From: Hysterium pulicare CBS 123377
Taxonomy: Eukaryota > Ascomycota > Dothideomycetes > Hysteriales > Hysteriaceae
Assembly (NCBI GenBank): GCA_000467715.1
Contig: AJFK01000165.1
Coordinates: forward strand, 186,001 to 250,000
Direction: 5' to 3'
Length of the DNA stretch: 64,000 nt
The notes beneath the pieces were generated by a model. The model made no database searches. It was given only the letters and a program-made list of their open reading frames with translations, and was not told the origin of the DNA. The position numbers and the translations under genes are program-made. This document shows, one piece after another, positions 12,255 through 24,143 of this stretch (its first letter is position 1; each line of letters opens with the position of its first letter).

Positions 12255-13550
12255 ATTTCTTCCTGGTCACAATCTGGTGGCAAAAGTGATGGGGTTCATG
12301 GGTTCGGTGCATTTGGGATGGGCAAAGACCATTGTTCAAACCGCAAGGAGGGTTTAGGGTGCTACTAAAGTCAATGCTTCATTAGAGACTCAAATTCTTC
12401 AACATCACATTCATCACGTCTTTCCCGCCCCTTCACGTCTTTGTATGTGCCTTAATCCCATTCGTATTGGCCCCTCTGCATGTGTTATCTGACGAGTCGA
12501 TGACCCGGACGAAACGGACGAAGTATCGTTTTGTTGTTAGGTGGCGGTTTTCTTTTTGTTGTTTTTCGGCATTTTGTCGCTCTTCTCTCTTCGGGAGATT
12601 GATTGCACCTAATTCTCATACACACAAAAAAAGAACAGCACTTACACTTGTTGGCTCACACGAGCTTTTCAAAATAGAAAAAAATCACATTTTCTTCATG
12701 TATCTGAATTTGGGTGGGTGTTTGTCGTGACTTCCAACTTCGTCTGGCTGGTAAGTAGGAGTTTCGTCGCTTCCGGGCCGAACGTATGACTGAGGAAGGA
12801 TGTCTTGGGTTTCTGAATGCTGCTTGCTTTTCCTTGCCACGCACTCCTCATACTCTTCGTTCAATGCGAGGACGAACTGATCTGAGCTCTTCGAAATCGT
12901 CTCACTACCTCACCGCTCTTCAGATTGAGGTTGATCGACGTCTGAAAGGACGTTTTCTTCACGACAAGGTGAGTCAACTTCTCTATCTCGAGTTTGACTG
13001 TTCAGAAGCTTGACTAAGTACCAGTAGGCATTCAGCAAAACGGTGGTGTAAAGCTTTAGCTACTCACTGGTGGTCTTGATCACGGCCTTGATTGTCCGAT
13101 GCGAGCTTCAGGTCATTGACCTTCCCACCGTGTTCACTCTCATCCCTTCCAGTTTTGCAGAGCTCTTGGCTTCATCATCACGCTGCTTGGGGCACTTCGT
13201 CACGATTCGGCTCTGGCGGAATCTGTAGGTGCTTGGAGTGCTTGTCATTTGTGATCAGTACTGGTTGGTGAGGGAAGTCTGAATGGTGTTTTGTCACGTC
13301 ACTAATCGTATGTAGAGGTCAACGTCTGGACTTGTTTCGATTTCGAAACACAGCAGCGTTCATCCTTCTACAAGCTCCGCTTGAACGTCATTAATCGGTC
13401 TTCGAGTTCTGTCGTTCGGGCTTACCCGTCCTCCGTATTTCGAGCCGTCCTAGTCGTGGAGCAACAGAACCCTGGCCACTTCTCTGCCCCGGCAAAGCCA
13501 TTCGGCCATCATAATCTAGTTCGTGTTAGCTCACCTCATCTGCATAAGCA
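12255..13550. other. Intergenic: 14-3-3 3' UTR and upstream of the 2EXR gene
   Basis: About 1.3 kb. The first 200-400 bp are T/C-rich and probably 14-3-3 3' UTR. Short open frames (62-87 codons) occur on both strands without domain signals. I see no repeat or RNA gene. Confidence 0.4.
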
Positions 13551-14645
13551 ATGGGCCAGTCCATTTCCCGCATCGGCCCTGTTCAAGGCGAGATATCTTT
13601 GACGGCTTTCACCATCAAAGGTTCCCTCAACGCAAAACAAGTTGAGAACGGGACATCCCGTGGAAACTCTCAGTCAACTACTTCCAGCCTTACGTCCACA
13701 ATACCAGCACCGACCACTCCTCCATTTTCGTTCTTCAAGCTCCCACTTGAACTAAGACTGACCATTTATGAGCTCGTCTTAGTGGTGGGGAAAGTCTTCT
13801 ATACTCCAAGTGCTATTGAGCTACAGAATGGAGCTCGTTTCAACCACATGAGTTACTATCGCAAGCCAGAACTGCAGCTTTTTCGAGTCTGCAGAGCCAT
13901 CCATCTGGAAGCTGAGCCCATCTATTTGACCAAGAATCTGTTTGTTTTGCCTCTCGGCTGGCAGTATCAGAACCCTTTTCGCCGTCTCATGGGAACTGGC
14001 CCGGCTCGTCCTCCCATGCGTCACGATCTTTTCTCGAAAGCTGCATTTGAGAATTTGAGGAATTTGAGTATCACCTTCGATGCCGTCGATTGTGCAGCCG
14101 AAGGTATATCGCGCGATGGGTGGGATGACCCGGAGCAATTTCGATCCTTGGATCCAGATGTCAGAAGAGAAGTGGCGCATGATGAAGCAGCACGAAACTT
14201 GTATGACTCGGCATGGTTGGACATGATATTGGTGCTTGTCTTCCTTCCCAAATTGAGCTTTCTGGAGATTGACATAACAAATGCCTATTGTCCCCTCAAT
14301 TGTTGCCGATTTCCAAGAGAGTCACTCCGTCTTTCGAAATACATTCCCAAGATGAAACGAGCTAGAGTCCATATTCTTGGTGCAAAGGAGAATGACGATT
14401 TTAGAGAAGGCGGTTACGATCCCAGGACAGATAAATATGTGGACGAAGACCAGACAAAGCGGGCCCGCGTAATACTCAGAAACTCTGACCACGAAGATCC
14501 GTGGACGGCTTGGAAGATGGCAGGTCCGGTAAAGGATAAGACAAGACGTCCAAAACCTGAAGAAGTTCAAGCTCCGGAGTCCTTCAGGAGTGAGTTTGAT
14601 GAAAAGGCTTGCGAGATGTGGAACCGGTGGCACGTGATGCCATAA
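13551..14645 (+). CDS. 2EXR/F-box-like fungal protein, 364 aa
   Basis: Single-exon gene. The N-terminal ~60 residues are Ser/Thr-rich and low complexity. From about residue 63 comes FFKLPLELRLTIYELVL, the signature of the fungal 2EXR (F-box-derived) family; next are FNHMSYYRKPELQLFRVCRAIHLEAEPIYLTKNLF, in which the L-x-R-V-C-R-xI-xxEAxxIYL block is also characteristic. The remaining two thirds contain a conserved-looking LRNLSITFDAVDC strand-like segment and a charged C-terminus. No signal peptide or membrane segment. Members are assumed to be protein-interaction modules, but function in most is unknown. A second member lies at 53637-55059 and is not a close copy. Confidence 0.8.
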   Translation: MGQSISRIGPVQGEISLTAFTIKGSLNAKQVENGTSRGNSQSTTSSLTSTIPAPTTPPFSFFKLPLELRLTIYELVLVVGKVFYTPSAIELQNGARFNHMSYYRKPELQLFRVCRAIHLEAEPIYLTKNLFVLPLGWQYQNPFRRLMGTGPARPPMRHDLFSKAAFENLRNLSITFDAVDCAAEGISRDGWDDPEQFRSLDPDVRREVAHDEAARNLYDSAWLDMILVLVFLPKLSFLEIDITNAYCPLNCCRFPRESLRLSKYIPKMKRARVHILGAKENDDFREGGYDPRTDKYVDEDQTKRARVILRNSDHEDPWTAWKMAGPVKDKTRRPKPEEVQAPESFRSEFDEKACEMWNRWHVMP

Positions 14646-15818
14646 GATACTCATTCTCTGTGGTTAGCATACTTGCTAACATTGATCTCGCTGCCTACAT
14701 CAGGTCACGCAAGAGTTGTTATATTGTGGGCATGTGTAGTTTGTGAACGCCTCCTTCAGCGTTCTGTGGTGGCCACCATACTGAGCGTTCGCGTCCTTGT
14801 TCATTGGCTCCTACTTTCTGAGCATTGACACTCTTGTTCCTGTTTCTTTTATTTTCTCGGCATATCCCAGCATGCCATACACACTCTTACAGTTACATTT
14901 TCTCCGCTCATCTTCCACATTTTGTTCAATTCGTCTTTCAATTGTACTTCCACGTTCCTTCTGGCTTGTTCAAATGCACTTGAACTGTTCCCATCTGATA
15001 CCAGCTGAATCATTTACCCCAACACTTCTCTCCTGTATCTGATCAAGAAAAGTTCAATTACGATCCATCTCAAAGGGCCCCAAACTTGACGTGATTTAGT
15101 CTGCCACCTGGTATTAATACACCAAAGCTGAATTTCGCTCCCACTCCGTTCCTATAAACATTCTAATCTTTCCATCCTTCTCAACGTGACTTCCGGCCGC
15201 CAGCCCATATCCAGTTCCAGTCCGATCTACAAACACCGTCCATCTCGACCCCCAACGCCTAATCTCGACTTGCCTACTTCTATGCTTTAGCGACCATCAA
15301 CCTCTACCTCTCTTCCGCAAGTTCCCCTCTTGAGTCTATACGAAACGTCTAGGGCTCTTATACAACTCTAAGTGATCGGCCAATGGAGTATCTAACATCC
15401 AATTTCCCCTTTCAGCCCGCTGAAGCGCCTTCTATGAGCTCAAATGATTTACAAGCTGCTTCACCTTTTCCGATCCTTACCTTCCGATAGGATCTTAGCC
15501 TCGATAGCTAGAAGGGCCCAAGTGACCATGAGAAAGGAGACCTAATTCTCGGATACGGGGTTCGTTTCTCGAGTCAGCGAAAGGGGGGGAGGGGACGAAG
15601 ACGAATAGGTGGAGTTTCAATTAGCTGATAGCCATCGTGCTGCGGAGTCCCTCCATTTGAGGCTCTTGCGGTGAGCGGAGGAAGGAAGTAAGAGGGCTGG
15701 AGTCTACTGGGCTTACACGATTGGAAGAATTAGGCTCGGATGGACCCATGTCTCTACTGCAAATGAAACATATGCCTAGCTAGAAGGATCCCATGATCTC
15801 AGTAGATAACGAGGCCTT
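14646..15818. other. Intergenic, no gene seen
   Basis: About 1.17 kb downstream of the 2EXR gene. It is pyrimidine-rich on the plus strand from about 14790 to 15310, with many TCTTCC/CTTCC strings. Only short open frames are present. I see no RNA gene or named repeat. Confidence 0.4.
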
Positions 15819-16601
15819 ATGCCAATCCCTCCAGTATATGCATCGTACGATAAGAGAATGTATGAAAGCCAGTATAAAGAGCTAACCCTTAAACCCCAAG
15901 AAAGCGCATATCGACTCACTCGCTACTCTACACATAGAAAAGATAGAAGAGCAAGGATACCTACTACCTCCCCACAAAACCACTATCTAAAGCTTCGGAA
16001 TCATGCCAGTCGCAACCCCTTAAAACCCTCCATCCTATCCCATTCCACCCCACCCTTCCGTCTTCCAGATCCACAAATCCTACTAGTCCATGAACTATCT
16101 TACCTCTCGGGCATCCCATCTCCCCTTATCTTACACATCGTAGCGTTCAACCCGATTCAAACTTCCGATATATCTAAAGGATTTCTGGAACCCGCTTTCG
16201 TCGTGCTTCGTTTCGGCGGGAACTTTGGATTGGTGAGCAATACAGCGGAGAAGCAGATCGGTAAGGATTGGATGAGTCGTGTTGAGTGTAGGAGCCCTAG
16301 TTTGATGGGAGTAGAACTGGCATTACTTCACCCGGGGGACGGGCTATCTATCATACTCGCATGTGATTCAGGAACGGGGACACAGGAAAAGGAGGGTGAT
16401 ATGGTGTCAAGGTTTTGGATTTTTTCAAGGAAAAGGAGAAATTGCATTGGGAACTCGGTTTCTCGAAGACGACTAAGTTTGATAGGTAGCGAGAAAGAGG
16501 GAGAAGAGATTCAGGATAGGCGGATGGATGGATTATTTGAATGGATACTTTGGAGCTTTGCGAGGGAGTGGGTTGACGATTGGTATGTACGTTTCGTGTG
16601 A
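15819..16601 (+). CDS. Possible hypothetical protein, 260 aa
   Basis: One uninterrupted ATG-started frame of 260 codons in an otherwise gene-poor region. The first ~90 residues are basic and look poorly conserved. The middle (about 120-195) reads like a folded region, with EPAFVVLRFGGNFGLVS, KQIGKDW, and LALLHPGDGLSIILACDSG. The C-terminus is charged and ends WSFAREWVDDWYVRFV. I do not recognise a family. It could be a genuine lineage-specific gene with a mis-chosen start, or chance; the frame has no supporting splice structure. Confidence 0.3.
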   Translation: MPIPPVYASYDKRMYESQYKELTLKPQESAYRLTRYSTHRKDRRARIPTTSPQNHYLKLRNHASRNPLKPSILSHSTPPFRLPDPQILLVHELSYLSGIPSPLILHIVAFNPIQTSDISKGFLEPAFVVLRFGGNFGLVSNTAEKQIGKDWMSRVECRSPSLMGVELALLHPGDGLSIILACDSGTGTQEKEGDMVSRFWIFSRKRRNCIGNSVSRRRLSLIGSEKEGEEIQDRRMDGLFEWILWSFAREWVDDWYVRFV

Positions 16602-19600
16602 GTTTTGCACATGGTCTAGTTTGGCATCGGTATTGTTTGGCGCGAGGTTAGACAAGCTGATACGTACATATGCAATGTATATGCATCTTTTTGAACCAAT
16701 ACAGAAACCTCAAATCTTGATATATTACGGTAGGCTACGTTGAATGTCTATTCCAGACCAAGCATTCGAACTACCTGTGTATCGGGTACGCAGTCCTCTG
16801 TAAAATATTAGACCACTAAACTCACTTCCCACCACCCACAACACTGGATCCCCCAGCACGTGGACCAAAAATCCAAGATAGCGGTGAAGCACTCCGCAGA
16901 GAGCAAGAATAAGCGAAGCCACTTAGCGTGGATCCTAGACAGAAAGCGGCTTCCAGCTGCAAGCGAACAGCACGCGACAGACAGCCACATTTTCCTTTGG
17001 CTTGTCGTGGGCGTGATGCCGCATGCATATGGCATGATATCTTTCCATTAGCGGTCGGGTTCCCCGGCCCGTGAATCGGATGGTTGGGTTTTCTCCCACG
17101 TGGTGGCTTGGCGGGGGCTTGCTTTTTTTGCGGGGTGGATTGGGGTTTGAGATGTGGACGGAGAGATTTAGGAGGGAGGATGTAATGGGTGGTTGGAGGG
17201 TTGGGGAGGTAGAGGTAGTTGGGTGGAAGGGAATGGATGTTTAGGGTTGGAAGATGTAACTAGTGTAGGATTTGCTGGTGGAGAGACTTAGAGGGTTAGT
17301 GGATAAACAAATGACGCTTTCATGGAATTGGGGTATATGATTCAGAGAGGAACGTAGGTTATGAACTGTAGGGTATGAAACAGAGAAAAAGTGAGTTCCA
17401 ATGATTCTGTTGAAATTTGCGGATGGAGTACTATGGCAAGTAAAACGATATAGGGAAATCGCAGGAAAAGAATTGGAAGGGCAGATCATAGTATAATTTT
17501 TTCAGCTCAACTTCGAGTTGCGGATGCGTTGCATGTGTGTCTGATTCCATTGACGGGGCATTAAGAGGCGTTGGTGGCAGAAGATACTGGGTATTGTCTA
17601 TACACCGAGTTGACAAAATGAAATGCAAGTTGTTCGGAGTTACTAAGCTACTTTGAACAGTCGTTGACTATGGAAGTGACTAAGACCTCATATCTAGCAA
17701 AGGGGATAGCAATGGGCCACAAGTTACAAAAATGAACGAAGAGCGAAGCGAACCGAGTGCAAAGAGAATCCGAAATATGATGTTGACCGATACCTACATT
17801 TGAATCCCTACAGTTGTGTTGGTCGGAAAATCTCGCCTGAGTAGAAGACGTCGAACTCGGGTTCCGATGGCGGGTGTTAGTGATCTGTCTATCAAATTTT
17901 CCCCATTTGGAAGGTGATGATGTAGTCATTGCGAAGGCCGGTAGAAGGCCTAAGGCATGCTGTTCCAAATGAGCTGAGACATGAGAATAGACGTTGGGTT
18001 TGTCGGTACAGTATGATTCATCATCCATTTGGCTGGCTCCAGGAGAGACAACTAAGGAGTTTTCAGACGAAGCTACAATGCTCTTCCATTCAGAGGAAAC
18101 CTGTAAATGATACGATAGACACTTGCGGCACAGGACTTAACCAGAACTCAACAGTATTTCGTAAACGGTGATGACCATTCGAGAATTTTACTGTATTTGC
18201 TAGAAATATGCAGTGAAACTTTAAGCAACATGTTGCCCTCTTGCCCAAACATGATGTAAAGGGCCGAGTTGTGCATTTTGTGCTCCCACATACCTACATT
18301 GATGCTACAAGCATCCAATTCCATCACTGTTGATCTATGGAGGTGAGGTGAAGCATGGACGGCATCAGCTCTCCCTCGCTCAAATGGATGGGACCATCCA
18401 AGGTCAAGTCGCCAATTCAAGGCAAAGGCATTAAGATCGTCGACTTCAAAACACGCAAGGGACAAGGCAGTGATAATGCAGACCCAATTATGGAAACGGA
18501 TTAGAGTGAATGGGACTTTCCGACTGAATAGGCTCAAGGTGGCCGGAGGATTATCAGGTAATGGCTTAGCATTTGAAGGTCCCAAGCGGAGGCCGATGAG
18601 GCTATCTGAATGGTTACTCAACGAGCTGCCCTGCATGACGATCAAACCCAAGCCCTTGTCTCATTGGGTTGCTGTGAAGACGTCAGCGGGGTTCTTGTTC
18701 CTCCCAGAGTCCATTTGATCCGGAGACGACCTATCAAGTGGTGGGAGCAAGGTCAGACTCTCTCCGTTGCAACATGTTTGTTCCTGTTGCTCCATGTGAC
18801 CTTTAGAGTTGGTCGGGGATGCTTCCGCAGGGTCCGACGTGAAGATCTTGTTATAGATTGCCGCGTCAAGACTCAGGCTCAGGCCTCCCCACGGAGGAGG
18901 GCGTCCGCAGACGTGATGAAAGAAGTGCCGCGCGCGAGACATTTTGATCAGCGGACCATTCTTTCAGCAACAAGTCGTTATTTCAACGGGTTCAAAGGAG
19001 ACACAAATAGAAGTCGAGTTACATTAATGCCGTCCAATTAAGGACGTACAAATCAATTAAGGGGTCGTGTTAAACTGCGTTCTTGGAGCATCGTCATTTC
19101 GGGTGGGACGGGACTATCACGACTGACTGACCAAGACGGATAGCGGATCCCACTTCGGCGGAAAAAGCAGCAGGAGACGTGTTAAGCAAAGGGAGAAGGC
19201 ACAACAACGGGTGTCACACAATTCGTGACGCCCACAAAGCTCCGATGGCTTGTCTACGGTCCTCAAGAGCCACGGAGCACATTTGGGCGTTTGGAGAGAC
19301 TCAAACGAGGGCATAACGGAGGGTTGAATACACAAATCAATGCGATTCTTGCTGGGAGAGAATCAGGTTAGGCCATGTCACGGATAATGCTCCGAAGTCT
19401 GGCAGGACGCACATGCATGCTGCCTCTCCGGGGTGAGGGCGAATGGCAACGACGTCACAGCCGACAGGGATGGCGGCCGCAGGAGGCTGGGTTAAGCGTC
19501 TTGGCATCGTGCGATTGGGGCCGATCATCTCACTGGCCAGCGACTGACATCACTGGTGCCAGTTGATCGGCGTGGAAGGGGCGTCCTTCGGTTTGCAAGA

Positions 19601-20312
19601 CAGCCTTTGGAAGACGGCACCAGAACGCTTCGGTGCATCCGCTGCCCCCGTTGACGCGCCCAACCTCACCAAATCCCCTGGAAGGAGGTGAAGAAGCTCG
19701 CAGCGCCCCATAATTATCTCGTCGCTGCCGCAGGTCCACTTCCAACACCAAGACCCCGTTGCGCTTTCTATCACGACTTGCAGTGGAGACGGTTGGGGAT
19801 CGTCATCTCAGAAACTTGCAGCGCCCATCACTGGCACAGCGCTGACACAGAAAATCCCCCTCGCACAGCCTGCCGCTTCGCCCTCGCCCACCCTTTGCCA
19901 AAGGAGCCTGACCGCAACATTAGACACCAGCTGCAGCCTGCCACCCGTGGGATTCGCGAAGGCTGAACTCCAAGCGGCGCCACCACGTTAACAGAAGGGT
20001 TGGCTCGTCGGCACTCCAGCTGTCCTGCCTCCACTTTTCGCGCCATTGCCCAGATATTTTGCCAGATATTTTCCGACTTGCACTTCGCCGCAGACAGGAA
20101 CCAGTCGACTCTTAGCGCAGGGTCCGGCTAGCGTCACTCCACCGACTACGGATACCTCACCCTCGAATGACACCACCCACCTAAACCCTTGGCTTCGGTC
20201 CGCCTCTTAACCTAACAAGTGCACTACTCTTCTTCCGCTCGTCTGCAAGCCTGCACACAACAACACACCTGTACACACCACACCCTCCTAATTCCTAATA
20301 GTTTGCTCTGCC
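16602..20312. other. Long gene-poor stretch
   Basis: About 3.7 kb without a supported gene. Around 17090-17260 the plus strand becomes strongly G/purine-rich, with clustered G runs at 17187-17206. Frames such as 18148-18651 (minus, 167 codons) and 18610-19041 (plus, 143 codons) overlap antisense to one another and show no domains. From about 19850 to 20312 the composition becomes C-rich, fitting the promoter and leader of the SCOC-like gene. No tRNA or repeat array is visible. Confidence 0.4.
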
Positions 20313-21083
20313 ATGGCCGACATGGCAGCTTCGTCCGCCGTCGCTGCTGTCCCGCAACCCATTCTCCACCGATCGAGTTCTTCAGACGTCGAGGATATGA
20401 GTTCTGCTTCGTCGAGCAGTTCGTCGGTCAGCGACGATGGGTCTAACGCAGATATCAACAAGCTGCAGAGGCCGAAATTGGGAAGCAGGAAATCAAGTGG
20501 CACCATTATAATACCACGCGATAGTCCTCAGGTCGAGCTCAAGGAGGAGGAATACGACGATGGCGATGCTCGAACCATGAGCCCAAGGAGGAGTAGCGAG
20601 GAGATTGAGAAGATGGGTCAGGAAGCCCGACAGGCTTTAGTTGAGTGAGTACTTTACTTTGTTTGCTGTGGTCTTTTACTCCAAGTATTGCAGCCAGCGT
20701 ACAGCCAACCGTGACATCACTTGTGGACGGTGGCTCAGCCGATTTCACGGTCAAGACCATCCAAACATTACCTGAAGCGCACACATTTGAATGGTATTGT
20801 CGAACTGTAACTGACTTGAACAAAAGGCAAGCAAAAGCTCTTCAAGCTAGCCTTATGGAAATCGTAGATCGTGTCGAAGTCGTTCGTACAGAGCACGAGA
20901 AGCTTGAAGGTGGAAACAAGTTCTTGCAATCGTAAGTATAACCTACCCAGTAAACAACTGTGGAAAGGTATATTAACACGATACAGATACATCGGTGAAT
21001 TGATGCAGACAAGCAAAATCACATCCACTGGCGCTGCTAAAGGTGGCAGAGCTAAAGGCAAGGGCCGCATCTCGACGAAATAA
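20313..21083 (+). CDS. SLO1: SCOC/Slo1-like short coiled-coil protein
   Basis: Animal SCOC/UNC-69 and yeast Slo1 are small coiled-coil partners of Arl-family GTPases at the Golgi; the same role is inferred here. Seen: three exons, 20313-20644, 20827-20931 and 20987-21083, giving 177 residues. Residues 1-110 are Ser/Asp-rich and disordered (DMSSASSSSSSVSDDGS). The C-terminal ~65 residues form the diagnostic coiled coil: KALQASLMEIVDRVEVVRTE then HEKLEGGNKFLQSYIGELMQ, with the ENxxLxxYIxxLM pattern that defines the family. It ends in a Lys/Gly/Arg-rich tail. The first intron is long for this window (182 nt, donor GTGAGT); the second is 55 nt. Only the coiled coil is conserved, so the N-terminal length is uncertain. 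Confidence 0.8.
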
Positions 21084-22496
21084 CGACTATTCCCATCTAT
21101 CCGAGGTCGAGGGCGATCATGAAGCACACGCTTCCAATCACGGGATCTCTCACTCAATTTCGTCAAATCTTAACGGCTTGAATGTCATCGCATTAACGAA
21201 GACTGACGACAACCACGTAACGATATTCTCCTCAAGAAATCTTTATCTCGCATTGGCCTCCTCTCTCACCAAACCTCGATACACCGTCCATTGGACTCGA
21301 ACTGATTGCGTTTTATCAAGCGTTGCATAGCGGCAAAGGCCGTTTGTACGGCGTTTATCTGCACACTCTGCCTTCGACATACAGCCTTTTCTATCCTCGA
21401 CGCCCTACTACACCTCTACTCTTACGGTTGCACCATCAACCAAAAATATCCTATAGATCTTTTTTCTTCACCTTAACCTTCTCAGCACACAAAAAACCAT
21501 TTTCAATCTTTATAAATTTTAGACAGCCATGCTGTCCCGCGTATTATTCATGGGAACATAGCATCTTTTATCGACCGTTCTGTCGTCGCGTTGGCGTTCG
21601 TCGGCGACTACATGGAGTTTTTGGCGTTCAATTTTGGTACTGTACCATTGTCTGTCCCTTTTTTCTTTGTCGTCTCTCACAATGATGGGTAACGGCAACC
21701 GGGAGCACTATGAGACTCCCGAGGGTTTCCCTCGGGACACTCTGAGCAAGGCGGAACATGATATATCTACACATTAGAAACACTCGCTGGGTGTAGGTCA
21801 CGCATCTGTCCTCTAGCTCTATGTAATGAGCGGGCTATTTATGTAGTCTTTATGAGCATTTGGAACCATGTGTGTGTTGATCGGATTATAATAAATATAT
21901 CCTAGATTCCAACATTTAAGTCTTGCGTAAAGATGTACAGATGGTAAATCAAGTTCTTGACCACTCTCATTCTTTTCTCATCACGGTCTCACCTTGTCGA
22001 CTTTCTATCACCACACCTTAGTCTCCTTTCCGGTCTTGGTTGTATGCATGTGAAGTTATAGAAGGTTGCTTAGATGCCGATTCTTGTACGGATAGCTCTA
22101 CTGTGTCATTACCAAGGAGTCACGTAACCTCAACAGCACCACCTCCGACGTAACTCAAGTCGCTCATCATCGTCGCCATAAAACGCCTCGATTCATTTTC
22201 ATGATACCTTGATCACGAAGCACGCGTCCTGACCTAGTCTCCAACTGTACCACCACGACGTCGTCTTCACTACGGCCTTAGCCAGACCACAAGTTTCATT
22301 CAGCTCAAAGCTTGGTCTGTTGGAGATTCCGATGTCCACGTGAAAGCACGGTGATTTTCCGGGTCGGAATGACGAAACTCTTCGACTCATCCGAACATCG
22401 AAAACAATCAGGTATCAACCGTCTGCTTGCAACATGCCATTATACCTACAATGGATTTGATTACACAGGTATAGATCAAGTTCTATGCGCTCCACG
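21084..22496. other. Intergenic: SCOC-like 3' region with a hairpin, then no gene
   Basis: About 1.4 kb. A short frame at 21681-21776 (31 codons, starting MMGNGNREHYETPEG) contains a perfect 9-bp inverted repeat. From about 21830 the sequence is unremarkable apart from moderate A/T enrichment. Small frames on both strands have no domains. Confidence 0.4.
21717..21737. repeat. Perfect hairpin: 9-bp arms, 3-nt loop
   Basis: TCCCGAGGG, loop TTT, CCCTCGGGA. Flanking GAG/CTC bases could extend the stem after a 2x2 mismatch. It lies about 630 bp after the SCOC-like stop codon, inside a 31-codon open frame. It could be a 3'-UTR or terminator-like structure; no function is shown. Confidence 0.7.
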
Positions 22497-23313
22497 ATGA
22501 GCATGGAGCCATCTCCCTCATCCCTCCCGAAGCGGTCGCGAGATGACGACTCTGGTTCCCCAAAATGGACAGAAAGCAGGAGCAGCACCACTTCTAGCGG
22601 GACGACGAAAGGAAAGACCAAAGGCTTGTATGGAGGAAGGCAGTTGGTTTGATGGAGGAAACGATGCTGATATCGCCCACATCGTTGCACAAGTGGATGC
22701 TACTGCACGTGCACCCATGCTGACCTTAAAGTCTTCGTTATGCTAATTATTCCCGTAGCTCTCGGACTACTAGGAGAGAGTCATCGTCATGTTCAACATT
22801 AAAGACCCCTCCGATAGCGAAAACATCATACCCTTGCGTGGATCATGCCATGAAGCCTTCGACGAACTCGAGAAACTGGCGCAAAACAAACTTCGAGTAC
22901 CGCCCACATGTATGCAATATGCCAAACAACGCGGCAACACTGACGCTGGGTTCTACCAACGATACATGACCGCTGACCGGATGGGAATAACCCAAGACGG
23001 TGCTCCAGTAGCCACGCCCAGTGCTTTTGGTGAACATAAGGAATGGCGCGGCGACCCAATGGCCGTTTTACACCGCGCTTTCTCTACAATAGCGGCACCG
23101 GTGCGTCTGCTGGGCGTCCCTCTTCGCGTACTTGAGAAATTACGTGATTTATATGGCCTTTACTTCAGGGGCAATTTGAGTGATTCTTCTGCTGCGTGGC
23201 AGTACGGTCCCGGGCAGTGTGCTAAGCAGGCTATCGGTGATTCTGAGCGGATGAATAAAGGGGTTGTCCAGAGACTGGGAAAGGTAGTTCATAAGGACAA
23301 AGGGGTTGTCTAG
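22497..23313 (+). pseudogene. HNH-type nuclease-domain-like gene, structure unresolved, possibly broken
   Basis: Three blocks resemble the fungal HNH domain family, in which a Cys/AHIVP block precedes a DxxNxxPLRxxxHxxFD block. Seen: a frame from 22497 starting MSMEPSPSSLPKRSRDDDSG; in a different frame CMEEGSWFDGGNDADIAHIV (about 22630-22689); then, beginning near 22774, ERVIVMFNIKDPSDSENIIP followed by LRGSCHEAFDEL. Splicing after AHIVAQ at a GTGGAT donor to an acceptor ending CTACTAG at 22773 would join blocks two and three in frame. Blocks one and two stay out of frame, so an extra intron, a later start, or decay must be assumed. The tail after 22900 is unfamiliar. The frame ends at a TAG lying inside a duplicated 20-bp motif (see findings). 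Function unknown. Confidence 0.4.
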
Positions 23314-23318
23314 AGACT
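23257..23318 (+). repeat. Direct repeat of 20 bp, 42 bp apart
   Basis: AAAGGGGTTGTCCAGAGACT at 23257-23276 recurs at 23299-23318 with a single difference, C to T, which turns CAG into TAG. The offset of 42 bp keeps the reading frame, so the protein repeats KGVVQRL then ends at KGVV. Confidence 0.85.
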
Positions 23319-24143
23319 CGACAGCACTCAGATAAGAGAATATGACGATTGTGCATGGTGCTCTATTTCTAGGTTTCAAACATCATCACTCTGGACACGC
23401 TTACCCTACTCACCCATCTTAACTATTCGGTCACCCCTTCGCTAGCTTAAAGACCAACCCTCTCCTATTCACAAATTCCACCCATTCCTGTCGTCCAAAC
23501 TCTCCAACACCATCGTATCTTAGCAAGCGGCCAAGCCTCTAAGTGGTAGAACTCCCGTGCGTCCACTTTACCTACCTATATCGAATCTCTCTTCTGAACT
23601 TCATCGGGCTTGTTTCGAGGAGACTTGGGTGGTAATGCCGGAGACGAAGATCGTCATGAAGAAGACGCTAAGTAGCTGATTTAAAGACATCTGAAGTAAA
23701 GAGCATCTAGGAATGGGATGGTACAAGGATATGTGGTGGCAGGTTAGAGAGCCAACACGTACGGAGCCTCCATCGAATTCTCCTTTCTCCTTTCTCCTTT
23801 CTTCAAACTAGATAAAGGATAAGATAATAGAGGGTGAATGCTCTTACGCACTCTGGAGAACGCCCTTCTGGAGCCTGGTGTAGGAGGTTGAGTAAATAGC
23901 TGCATCGATAGCGTTAATCCTAGTATAAATAGGTTTGCACGTAAGTAAGTTCGGAGACTATGTATACTTTTCGTTCACAAGGATACAAAAAAAGAGAAAT
24001 CTTTACTTTCTATCTCAGTTCACTCGAGGAAGTCAGCACAGCTTAAGTGTACAAAAATACATACACAACCCCCAAAACCAAACCCATCTATCCCCTACCT
24101 AACTACACTTCATCCACACACCCTACTAGCACTTTTCCCACCT
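23314..24143. other. Intergenic, 3' region of MPP-beta
   Basis: About 830 bp between convergent ends. It contains a short TCTCCTT tandem run near 23779-23803. The last 100-150 bp should be MPP-beta 3' UTR. I see no gene. Confidence 0.4.

Noticed and set aside
18148-18651. Minus 167-codon frame in the gene-poor stretch
   Set aside because: No domain, no splice structure, and a comparable antisense frame exists nearby.
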